From Verrucomicrobiota bacterium (GTDB lineage Bacteria > Verrucomicrobiota > Kiritimatiellia > JAAZAB01), in assembly GCA_018896395.1 (NCBI GenBank), contig JAHIMN010000087.1, forward strand, positions 1 through 7,491: a stretch of 7,491 nucleotides of DNA. Direction: 5' to 3'. Positions 1-6,151 of this stretch are shown here, in pieces. The position numbers and the translations under genes are program-made. Each line of letters starts with the position of its first letter. Position 1 is the stretch's first letter. A model generated the notes under the pieces. The model was not told the DNA's origin. It worked only from the letters and a program-made list of their open reading frames with translations, and did not search any database.

Positions 1-580
1 CAAAGAGAGTGAAGATGTAGTCCCGGTTGCGGATCAGCCAATCCTCGGGAAACAGGGTCTCAAACATCCGGTACGCCTGTTCTTCCTGGGTTCCGGATTT
101 ATCAAACATCTTCCGGACCACTTCGTCGCTTGGTTGAACGGCTTTTTGACCGCCGCAGTCCGCCGCGTAAAGCACCAGCCGGTTGACTTTTTCCGGATGG
201 CGCAACACCAGCTCCTGGGCGATTTCCGTGCCCATCGACCACCCCAAAACATGGGCCTGTTCAATCCCCAGGGCGCTTATCAATCCCGCCGTATCGTCAG
301 CGAACTGTTCGATGGTGAAATCACGGGTACCGGCGGTTGTTTTACCCATGCCACGGTTGTCGAAAACGATTACCTGGTACCTGGCGGAAAGCTCCGTGAT
401 GACGGTGGGGTCCCACATATCCATGGTACCGCTGAACCCCATAATCATGACCAGCGGATACCCTGCGCCGTAGGTCCAATATGCCATCGTGATATCGTCA
501 ACCCGTTTCGGATTGTCCGTGGATTCGCATCCGCACACAATTGCCAGCACGAGTAACGGCAGGAATAATATTTTCTTCAT
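1..580 (-). CDS. Alpha/beta hydrolase, predicted lipoprotein (3' end beyond window)
   Basis: Read from ATG at 580 down to the left edge, this gives 193 residues with no stop, so the C-terminal part is missing. A ribosome site (AAGGA, complement of 588-592) lies 7 bases before the ATG. The N-terminus is a lipoprotein signal: MKK, a hydrophobic stretch at residues 4-16, then VCGC with Cys18 as the likely lipidated residue. Fold signs are an MGFSG segment at 47-51 where many relatives have an HG oxyanion motif, DNRGMGKT at 74-81, and the nucleophile elbow GWSMG at 113-117, making Ser115 the expected catalytic serine. The acid and histidine of the triad would lie outside the window. This is the broad COG0596 (MhpC/PcaD-like) type of hydrolase, whose substrates include esters, lactones and peroxidase-like targets; the substrate cannot be told here. 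It likely acts on the periplasmic side of a membrane. It faces away from the next gene, so it is a separate unit. Confidence 0.88.
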   Translation of the reverse strand, partial: MKKILFLPLLVLAIVCGCESTDNPKRVDDITMAYWTYGAGYPLVMIMGFSGTMDMWDPTVITELSARYQVIVFDNRGMGKTTAGTRDFTIEQFADDTAGLISALGIEQAHVLGWSMGTEIAQELVLRHPEKVNRLVLYAADCGGQKAVQPSDEVVRKMFDKSGTQEEQAYRMFETLFPEDWLIRNRDYIFTLF

Positions 581-643
581 CGATGAATCCTTCGGCGGTA
601 GAAGAAAACGGCATCGGGACGAAACTGCCCAAATCCCCTTTTA

Positions 644-672
644 AATATCACAGTATCAGGGCAAAAATGCAA
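644..672 (-). promoter_or_regulatory. Candidate sigma-70-type promoter for the hydrolase gene
   Basis: On the minus strand a TTGCAT (complement of 667-672) is followed after exactly 17 bases by GATATT (complement of 644-649). The -10 box matches the consensus at 4 of 6 positions and the -35 box at 3 of 6. It lies in the AT-rich part of the gap about 65-90 bases before the hydrolase ATG. Placement and spacing are right but the boxes are weak, and the promoter consensus of this organism is unknown. Confidence 0.3.
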
Positions 673-704
673 GGTTAATCAATGGTTATGCGGGCCAAAG
701 GGAA

Positions 705-875
705 CTTGTGCCCCAGAAGGCGCTCGCGAATTTTACCATGGTCGGCGCCCTGCCGCCGCGCCAGGCCCTGGTTACCCGGCGCCCGTTATGTTTACCGCAT
801 CATACCGTGTCCGCTGCCGGCCTCTTGGGTGGCGGTGTGCATCTTATGCCGGGCGAGGTTAGCCTGGCGCATCTG
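705..875 (+). pseudogene. Remnant of a ComM/YifB-type Mg-chelatase-like AAA+ ATPase gene
   Basis: The frame through 705-875 reads LPPRQALVTRRP, then PHHTVSAAGLLGGG and MPGEVSLAHL. These align block by block with the conserved stretch of ComM/YifB proteins that runs RPFRxPHHT.S.AGLxGGG....PGEVSLAH and is followed in intact proteins by GVLFLDE, the Walker B motif. Here the match stops right after SLAHL (873-875), and the frame ends 8 codons later in TAA (897-899). The usual RPFRAPHH has decayed to RPLCLPHH. Residues before it (LVPQKALANFTMVG) also recall an earlier ComM segment near the VGEL motif, which would mean an internal deletion of over 100 codons; that part is less certain. No Walker A, no Walker B and no C-terminal domain are present, so it cannot be a working ATPase. 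Intact ComM is a helicase that aids branch migration in natural transformation. The rest of the 581-944 gap shows no gene. Confidence 0.72.
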
Positions 876-944
876 CGCCGAATTTATGCGGAAAATTAAA
901 GTGGTCATTTGGTTGTAATCCGGGCATGATGTTTTGGAACTGAT

Positions 945-3900
945 ATGATGATGCCTTTTACCCGTAAGATGCTGATGGACTGGGGCGGGGCCGACGTGTT
1001 TCGGACCGGCCTGGCCATGTTTGAGAAGGGCCTTGTCCAGGCCGTGACCTATGAGCATCCCGTGGTCAAGGGTACGGTCAAGGTCGGCGCAGGAACGCTG
1101 GCCTGTCAGTTCACCCTGCGGCCGAAAGGAGGCGCCGAGAACCAGTGCCGCTGTTACAATTGCCGGGAGCGTTCCCTGACCTGCGTTCACATGATTGCCG
1201 TCGGCCTGGAACTCCTCCGCCGGCAGAGCGATCCCGACCGTGCGGTCAAGATCAAGGCGGAACAGCGCCGCGCGGCGCGCCTGGCACAAGTGGACGAAAC
1301 AGCCTACCTGAAGCGCGTTCCGGAGGGCACGCCGCTCGCCGTGTCCGCCGCCCTGTGTCTGACCCTCGGCCGTAACTGGATGGCCGGATACCGCGCCGGC
1401 CGCATCCCGCTCCGTTGTGAGATCGAGTGCAAAGGCCGCCGCACGGAGCCCGAAATCGTTTCCCGGAAGATGGCGTTCGTGTTTCCGCCCCGGGATGAAT
1501 CCCTGCTCTTCGTGCTGGAGGATATTTCGGAAGGCCCGCTGAAAGGCAGTCTGGAAATTGGGCTGAGGGATTTCGCCAATCTCCTGCAGATTCATGCCGG
1601 CAAACCCCTGGCCGTTGAAGGCGAGCAGAACCTTGTAACGGTCAATACCGTTCCGTTGGTTTCCATTCTTAAGCTTGACATGGATAGCCGCTCGGGCGAG
1701 CTGACCCTGGCGGTGCACAATGAGCTGCCGGTCAGCGGGGCGGCCGCGGCGCCCTTCTATATCATTGCCGGGAAAACCGGCTGGGTTTTCGGCGCCGGTC
1801 AGTTCTGGCCGCTGGAGAAACTGCTCCCGATCCCTTTCCAGCCGCTCTATGCCCAGCCGGTGACCATCCCGCGCTCGGCTGTGCTCCGGTTCATGAACAC
1901 CGAACTGCCGTTGCTCGTTAAACATATGCCGGTGGCGACCGAATTTTCACCCGACATGTTCAGTTTGGACCCGGCTGAGCCCCGGTTTCGGATGGAAGTG
2001 CGCGGCAGTCCGGCTTCGCTGGCCGCCACGCTGTATGCCGATTACGGCGCGATCACGGTGGTGGCCGGCAAACCTGATCCGGTTGACCCGTTGGCCGTGG
2101 CGGATCCGGAAGATGTGTTCCGCTACCTGACCCGCAACCCGGAGCGCGAACAGCAGGCCCTGCAGCGGGTCAAGGCCTTTGGCTTTGACGGGGAGCGCGG
2201 CGACGCCCTCACGCCGGTTGTCGGCGAGCGCGAGGTACTCAACGTTCTCGGCAGCGGCATCCACGCCTTGCGGCGGCTCGGCTGGAAAGTGGAGTTTGCC
2301 GGCGCAGTGCAACCATTCATGGACTCGTTGGAATCCGCCATGCCCGTCGTGCACGTCCAGGATGATGCCGGCGCCGGCTGGTTCGATGTCGGCTTCGCGT
2401 TTGAAGACGGCCAGGGGCAAAGTTTATCGGAATCCGAGATCCAAAGGGCCCTGCTTAAGGGCGACGCCTTTATCCAGAAGGGCGGCCGAACCATCCTGCT
2501 CGATTCCGGTGCGATCGAGTCGGCCCGCGATATCTTTGCCGACTGTGCCAGCGGCGAGGGCGCGCGCGCCGGCACATTCCGCCTCGATGGCGTTTATGCC
2601 GCCTACATCAAATCCTCCCTGGATGCCTTGGAAGGGATTGATGTCGAGGCGCGGCCGGAATGGCTGGAAAAGATCAGGGGCCAGGAGAGCGGACGCCTGG
2701 TCATGGAGAGCGCGGTGTTGCCGCCGGACTTGGGAGCCGTCATGCGCCCGTACCAGAAAGAGGGTGTCGCCTGGCTGAGGTTTTTGGAACAGAACCAGTT
2801 TGGCGGCATCCTGGCCGACGACATGGGACTGGGCAAGACCCTGCAAGCCCTGGCGTGGCTGAGCCTGGCGCGGCGGCACGCGCCGGCAGAGGGCAAACCG
2901 GCGCTGATTGTTTGCCCTTCGAGCCTGGTGGACAACTGGGCGGAGGAATCAGCGCACTGGACGCCGCGGCTCCGCGTCCTCGTGATGAGCGGCGGCGAAC
3001 GGCACGCGAAGTGGAGTGATCTTGGTCAGGCCGATATTGTCGTGACCTCCTACGCGCTGTTGCGCCGGGACATCGAGTTGCTGGCCGCCTTGGACTTCGC
3101 CGCCGTTGTGCTTGACGAGGCCCAGCACATCAAAAACCGCTCTACCCGGAATGCCCAGGCCACCAAGCGCTTGAAAGCCGTCCACCGCCTGGTCCTGACC
3201 GGCACGCCGATCGAAAACAGCGTGGCCGACCTGTGGTCAATCATGGACTTTCTCATGCCGGGTTATCTCGGGCCCTATGAACGCTTCCGCCTGGGCTACG
3301 AGGCCCCCATTGCGCAGGGCGGTGAGGTGGCCGAGGCGGCGCAACTCAAGCTGCGCCGCAAGCTCCGGCCGTTCATGCTCCGGCGGTTGAAGCAGGATGT
3401 CGCCAAAGACCTGCCGCCCAAAATCGAGAAGCTGGCAACCTGCGTGATGACCCGTGACCAACAGCTCGTCTATAAAAACCTGTTACACTCCTCGCAACGC
3501 AAAATCAGCGACCTGGTTAAGCGCAACGGCTTCCAGCGCTCCCGCATGGAGATTCTCGTAACCCTCCTGCGCCTGCGGCAGACTTGCTGTCACCTCGAAC
3601 TGCTCAAGCTGAAGGATCTCGACAGCCAATATCCCTCGGGCAAGCTTGATCTTTTCTTCGAACTGCTCGATGAGGCGATTGATGGCGGACACCGGGTGCT
3701 GGTATTCAGCCAGTTCACCTCCATGCTGGCGATCCTCAAGCGCGAACTGGAAAAGCTTGGGTTGACTTACAGCTACCTTGACGGCGCCACGCAAAATCGC
3801 CTGGCCGTTGTGAAGGAGTTCAACACCAACCGTTCAATCCCCGTGTTCCTGGTCAGTCTCAAGGCCGGCGGCACGGGCCTGAATCTTACCGGGGCGGACA

Positions 3901-4148
3901 TGGTGATCCATTTCGACCCGTGGTGGAATCCGGCCGTCGAGGCGCAGGCCACCGACCGGGCCCACCGGATCGGCCAGAAGCGCACCGTTTACAGCCTCAA
4001 GCTGATCACGAAGGATACCGTCGAGGAAAAAGTCCTTGCCATGCAGCGTCGCAAGCAAAGCGTGATCAACGCGACACTGGCCGACGATGAGCAGGTCATG
4101 CAGAAACTGACCTGGGAGGATGTGAAGGACCTGCTGAGCCTGAATTGA
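945..4148 (+). CDS. SWIM zinc finger SNF2-family DNA-dependent ATPase/helicase
   Basis: A complete 1067-residue protein. The N-terminus has a SWIM zinc finger: Cys68, Cys70, Cys80 and His82 in CxCx(9)CxH spacing, a module that binds DNA or protein. Residues about 200-580 form a long middle region where the bacterial SNF2-associated domain is expected. The SNF2 ATPase core follows: RPYQKEG at 601-607, Walker A DDMGLGKT at 625-632 (Lys631), Walker B DEAQ at 724-727, and LTGTP at 751-755. The C-terminal helicase lobe starts near SGKLD (898-902), with LKAGGTGLNL at 972-981 and ATDRAHRIGQ at 1002-1011. All catalytic motifs look intact. Such proteins move along double-stranded DNA and remodel bound proteins; the bacterial SWIM type is not the RapA orthologue and its cellular role is poorly defined. 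The start ATG is the first of three in a row; GGAA at 936-939 lies 5 bases before the first, so the second or third could also serve. No partner gene and no clear terminator are seen. Confidence 0.95.
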   Translation: MMMPFTRKMLMDWGGADVFRTGLAMFEKGLVQAVTYEHPVVKGTVKVGAGTLACQFTLRPKGGAENQCRCYNCRERSLTCVHMIAVGLELLRRQSDPDRAVKIKAEQRRAARLAQVDETAYLKRVPEGTPLAVSAALCLTLGRNWMAGYRAGRIPLRCEIECKGRRTEPEIVSRKMAFVFPPRDESLLFVLEDISEGPLKGSLEIGLRDFANLLQIHAGKPLAVEGEQNLVTVNTVPLVSILKLDMDSRSGELTLAVHNELPVSGAAAAPFYIIAGKTGWVFGAGQFWPLEKLLPIPFQPLYAQPVTIPRSAVLRFMNTELPLLVKHMPVATEFSPDMFSLDPAEPRFRMEVRGSPASLAATLYADYGAITVVAGKPDPVDPLAVADPEDVFRYLTRNPEREQQALQRVKAFGFDGERGDALTPVVGEREVLNVLGSGIHALRRLGWKVEFAGAVQPFMDSLESAMPVVHVQDDAGAGWFDVGFAFEDGQGQSLSESEIQRALLKGDAFIQKGGRTILLDSGAIESARDIFADCASGEGARAGTFRLDGVYAAYIKSSLDALEGIDVEARPEWLEKIRGQESGRLVMESAVLPPDLGAVMRPYQKEGVAWLRFLEQNQFGGILADDMGLGKTLQALAWLSLARRHAPAEGKPALIVCPSSLVDNWAEESAHWTPRLRVLVMSGGERHAKWSDLGQADIVVTSYALLRRDIELLAALDFAAVVLDEAQHIKNRSTRNAQATKRLKAVHRLVLTGTPIENSVADLWSIMDFLMPGYLGPYERFRLGYEAPIAQGGEVAEAAQLKLRRKLRPFMLRRLKQDVAKDLPPKIEKLATCVMTRDQQLVYKNLLHSSQRKISDLVKRNGFQRSRMEILVTLLRLRQTCCHLELLKLKDLDSQYPSGKLDLFFELLDEAIDGGHRVLVFSQFTSMLAILKRELEKLGLTYSYLDGATQNRLAVVKEFNTNRSIPVFLVSLKAGGTGLNLTGADMVIHFDPWWNPAVEAQATDRAHRIGQKRTVYSLKLITKDTVEEKVLAMQRRKQSVINATLADDEQVMQKLTWEDVKDLLSLN

Positions 4149-4190
4149 AGGCTCCTCAGTAAAATGTATGAGTCAGATACACGAAGAGTA

Positions 4191-4350
4191 ACCACGGATT
4201 ACACTGATTACACTGATAATGGAAGAGATAAGTGGCGGATAATCGAGCGGCAAACCGGCATGATTTCTCGTATCAGAATGTTCTGAAAGCCAAAAAAACA
4301 TATTTAAGTAGAATTCTCAGAAAATCTGTGCAATCCGTGTAATCCGTGGT
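4191..4350. repeat. Inverted-repeat element with 27-bp arms made of 9-bp units
   Basis: The left arm is 4191-4217 and the right arm 4324-4350. The right arm read in reverse complement matches the left at 24 of 27 positions; both begin ACCACGGATTACAC. Each arm is roughly three copies of a 9-bp unit (GATTACACT type on the left, AATCCGTGT type on the right). The 106 bases between are AT-rich and hold no credible gene. Such GGATTACAC-type intergenic repeats are, to my recollection, scattered through many environmental bacterial genomes. The layout fits a MITE-like or other non-coding mobile repeat, but no flanking target duplication is evident. It could also fold as a long hairpin in the transcript downstream of the SNF2 gene. 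Confidence 0.75.
4273..4286. repeat. Short perfect palindrome inside the inverted-repeat element
   Basis: TCAGAA and TTCTGA flank a 2-base centre, a perfect 6-bp dyad lying near the middle of the larger inverted-repeat element. It may be the tip of the fold formed by the long arms, or a protein-binding site. It could also arise by chance in AT-rich DNA. Confidence 0.4.
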
Positions 4351-4369
4351 AAAAAAGGCTTGGTATTAC

Positions 4370-4403
4370 CCACAGATTCCTCCTTAGACGGATAAATCTG
4401 CGG
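4370..4403. repeat. Second, smaller inverted pair of the same repeat family
   Basis: CCACAGATT at 4370-4378 pairs with AATCTGCGG at 4395-4403, 8 of 9 positions complementary, around a 16-base loop. The unit resembles that in the arms at 4191-4350 (compare AATCTGTGC). It ends 24 bases before the GTG start of the next gene, so it lies in that gene's 5' leader if transcribed together, and a hairpin there could affect expression. Confidence 0.5.
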
Positions 4404-4427
4404 AAGACCCGAATTGAAGGAAAAAAA

Positions 4428-5351
4428 GTGAAGATCGTAAACAGGTGTTGGGTCTTATCAACGCGGGGGCGGGGTTGGCCGCGTCCGGCGTCGGCCGCGG
4501 TCGGCATGTTGCTTTGGGCTTTATTCGCCTCCGGCGCCGAGACCGCCATGGAAAAAGTCCGCGTATTCACAACGGAGAGCGCCTGTTTTGAATACCTGTT
4601 CACCGGCGCGATGAACGGCGCGGACGGACAGCCCCTGCTGGCGTTCAACCAACGCAACGGTCGCACCATTTTTGCCAAGCGGGGCGAGACCCTGGGCCGT
4701 TATCGGATTACGGCGTTTGAATCGAAAACCAACCGTGTTTATAATCCCACGCTCAATGCCTACCTGGATGAGCCGGCCGGAAGGGTCACTCTGACCGGAC
4801 CCGGGAACGTCGCCGTCATCCTGGAGCAGGACCGGCGTTTGCCGTGGCCCGGCCGCGTGGCCTGGCTGGTCCGGCTGGACAACGGGACGTGGTGGAACAT
4901 TCAGGAACAGGATGTTTTTTTCGTGGATAACCAGACGGTTGCCGTGGAGGAAATTGATGAAGACGGCGTGACGGTCACCGCCGGCCAGGACCTGCAATTC
5001 ATTCGGCCGATTAGCTCCGGAGAAAAAAACGAGCTGAACCGACTTTGGGCGGATCGGAAACGCCAGGAGCAGAATGACCGGGAACTGGCCCTCCAGCGCC
5101 GGCGGGAAGCGGCCAGGCCGAAAGCGACAGGCACCGACAGAGGCGCATCCTCCTTTACGTATGAGCGGGGGACGCATGTTGAAATCCGGGGGCCGGCGCG
5201 GTTCTTTTATGGAAGCGAATATCGTTTTCCCACCGCATTCAAGGTCAGTCCGGCCATTCAATCCGTGAACGGCCAGATTATCCAACAGCGCATCGTAGTA
5301 CCGACCGGCTTTGAAACACGCACTTACGGAATATCGCTGACAGTGCCCTGA
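4428..5351 (+). CDS. Exported protein of unknown function, possibly PilP/GspC-like segments
   Basis: 307 residues from a GTG start; GAAGGA at 4416-4421 lies 6 bases before it, which decides the start. An Arg/Pro-rich n-region of about 20 residues precedes a hydrophobic stretch at 22-34 and a probable signal peptidase I site after Ala37 (S-G-A), so it is likely periplasmic or outside the cell. I do not recognise a named family. Two stretches look like small beta-rich modules: about 79-132 (GRTIFAKRGETLGRYRI, then VTLTGPGNVAVIL) and about 152-193 (GTWWNIQEQDVFFVDNQTV, then GVTVTAGQDLQFI). Their pattern of a given value or offset followed by a VTL-type strand recalls the homology region of PilP/GspC, but only loosely. 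Residues 198-232 are highly charged and probably helical, and the C-terminal 70 residues are again beta-like. The pilin-type genes downstream give weak support for a role in a filament or secretion machine. Confidence 0.8.
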   Translation: MKIVNRCWVLSTRGRGWPRPASAAVGMLLWALFASGAETAMEKVRVFTTESACFEYLFTGAMNGADGQPLLAFNQRNGRTIFAKRGETLGRYRITAFESKTNRVYNPTLNAYLDEPAGRVTLTGPGNVAVILEQDRRLPWPGRVAWLVRLDNGTWWNIQEQDVFFVDNQTVAVEEIDEDGVTVTAGQDLQFIRPISSGEKNELNRLWADRKRQEQNDRELALQRRREAARPKATGTDRGASSFTYERGTHVEIRGPARFFYGSEYRFPTAFKVSPAIQSVNGQIIQQRIVVPTGFETRTYGISLTVP

Positions 5352-5416
5352 AATCCAAGCGAAACTCATTCAGGTAAAGTGGGGCGGGGTACACGACAAG
5401 AGCGTATTTCCGGGCG

Positions 5417-5445
5417 TTGTACGACGGGGAATTTTATGATATTAG
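5417..5445 (+). promoter_or_regulatory. Weak candidate promoter for the STAS gene
   Basis: TTGTAC at 5417-5422 and TATTAG at 5440-5445 are 17 bases apart, in the 141-base gap before the STAS gene. The -10 box matches the sigma-70 consensus at 4 of 6 and the -35 at 3 of 6. The gap is long enough for a separate promoter, but the boxes are poor. Confidence 0.22.
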
Positions 5446-5492
5446 GCAATACACATGGACGGGCGGGTTGAAATCATAAACGGGAGATCTGT

Positions 5493-5861
5493 ATGCAAAT
5501 TCAATCTTATATTCACGGACGGCGGTTGGACTTGATCCTGACTGGTAAAATGGATGCGCTTGCCATTGCCGAGGTGGAGCAAACCGTGGAGGCCGCCGTT
5601 TCGCCGGCGGTGTGCGTCGCGGTTGTGGATCTCTCCGGTGTGGATTATATCAGCAGTGCCGGCCTACGCCTGCTGCTAAACCTGTTCAAGAAGCTTCAGC
5701 AGGCGGGGGGGACCATGGCCCTGGCCGGCACCAAGGCGTATTGCCACAAGGTAATTGAACTGGCCGGATTTGGCGGGATTTTTCCCATGTTCGAGCAAGT
5801 AGCGGAAGCCACGGCGTTCTGCGATCAGGCGCTGGTGAAAAACGTGGAGCGTGGAGCGTAG
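5493..5861 (+). CDS. STAS-domain protein, anti-sigma factor antagonist type
   Basis: 122 residues, close to the usual size of a single-domain SpoIIAA/RsbV-like protein. The start is set by GGGAGA at 5482-5487, 5 bases upstream. The hallmark segment is DLSGVDYISSAGLRLL at residues 46-61. Aligned with the DSSG loop of SpoIIAA, Ser55 takes the place of the serine phosphorylated by the partner anti-sigma kinase, while Ser54 replaces the usual Asp before it. The fold is a cytoplasmic four-helix/four-strand domain. In known systems such a protein, when unphosphorylated, binds a serine kinase/anti-sigma factor and frees a sigma factor or other target; a phosphatase resets it. No kinase or phosphatase gene is in the window, so the partner is unknown. 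Related proteins also act in signalling to motility, biofilm and surface structures, which could fit the pilin genes that follow, but this is inference. Confidence 0.9.
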   Translation: MQIQSYIHGRRLDLILTGKMDALAIAEVEQTVEAAVSPAVCVAVVDLSGVDYISSAGLRLLLNLFKKLQQAGGTMALAGTKAYCHKVIELAGFGGIFPMFEQVAEATAFCDQALVKNVERGA

Positions 5862-6041
5862 CCAGTCCACCATCTTGCTTGCCAAGCCATAGCCTTGTTC
5901 GCCTACGGCGCCGCCGCCGCCGGACTTTGTTCCCTTTCAAATGGAAACCACAACCTCGGGGGCGAGAGTCGTGGCCGGGGCGGATTCACGAAAATATCAA
6001 AGATTATTATCAAATTCGCCATAATGACTTTTTTAAGCTTC

Positions 6042-6068
6042 TGTAACCACTTGAATCTGTATGTTACA
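6042..6068. promoter_or_regulatory. Dyad, possible activator binding site upstream of the sigma-54-type promoter
   Basis: TGTAAC at 6042-6047 and GTTACA at 6063-6068 are perfect inverted copies with 15 bases between, so the arm centres are 21 bases apart, two helical turns. The centre lies about 75 bases before the transcription start predicted from the -24/-12 site. That is near where sigma-54 activators can bind. The arms are short, so chance is not excluded. Confidence 0.4.
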
Positions 6069-6104
6069 ACGTTCGGGCACATGAATCCGAAGCATGCGTC
6101 CTGT

Positions 6105-6120
6105 TGGCATGTATAATGCT
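6105..6120 (+). promoter_or_regulatory. Candidate sigma-54 (-24/-12) promoter for the pilin-type operon
   Basis: TGGCATGTATAATGCT matches the consensus TGGCACGNNNNTTGCW at all but two fixed positions. The GG (6106-6107) and GC (6118-6119) pairs are separated by exactly 10 bases, as required. Transcription would begin near 6131, leaving a leader of about 20-40 bases before the first prepilin gene. Sigma-54 control of type IV pilins is known from other bacteria. TATAAT words at 6112-6117 and 6121-6126 overlap it, but no -35 box is seen at the proper distance from either. Confidence 0.5.
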
Positions 6121-6151
6121 TATAATTAATGGGATGATGATTCGGGATTGA

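Larger units (their letters stand above)
5862..6151. other. 290-base intergenic region before the pilin-type operon
   Basis: No credible gene is seen. The first part (about 5866-5930) is GC-rich with a run of GCC triplets at 5909-5921 and the words GCCATAGCC and CGCCTACGGC, which resemble, from memory, intergenic repeat families of some environmental bacteria. From about 5990 the DNA turns AT-rich and carries the dyad and the sigma-54-type site listed separately. A short CTCG-GGGG-CGAG stem near 5957-5968 lacks a following T-run and is not a clear terminator. Confidence 0.5.

Noticed and set aside
134..556. 140-codon plus-strand open frame at the left end
   Set aside because: It is antisense to the hydrolase, whose GWSMG and DNRGMG motifs and lipoprotein signal are clear.
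792..1925. 377-codon open frame on the minus strand opposite the SNF2 gene
   Set aside because: It lies against the strongly supported SNF2 frame and the ComM remnant, has no recognisable motif, and is the kind of long shadow frame expected in GC-rich coding DNA.
945..4148. SNF2 protein as part of an anti-phage defence system
   Set aside because: SNF2-type ATPases do occur in defence loci, but no nuclease, methylase or other defence partner is next to it here, and the SWIM type is common outside such loci.
4521..5369. 282-codon open frame on the minus strand opposite the exported protein
   Set aside because: The plus-strand frame has a good ribosome site, signal peptide and plausible protein composition. 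The minus frame has none of these and is taken as a shadow, though the plus gene's lack of a known family leaves slight doubt.
5957..5968. CTCG-GGGG-CGAG stem-loop as a terminator after the STAS gene
   Set aside because: The stem is only 4 bp and no T-run follows, so there is no basis for a terminator call.
6112..6126. Two TATAAT words that look like sigma-70 -10 boxes
   Set aside because: No acceptable -35 hexamer occurs 16-18 bases upstream of either. The same DNA fits a sigma-54 site better, though a dual promoter is not excluded.
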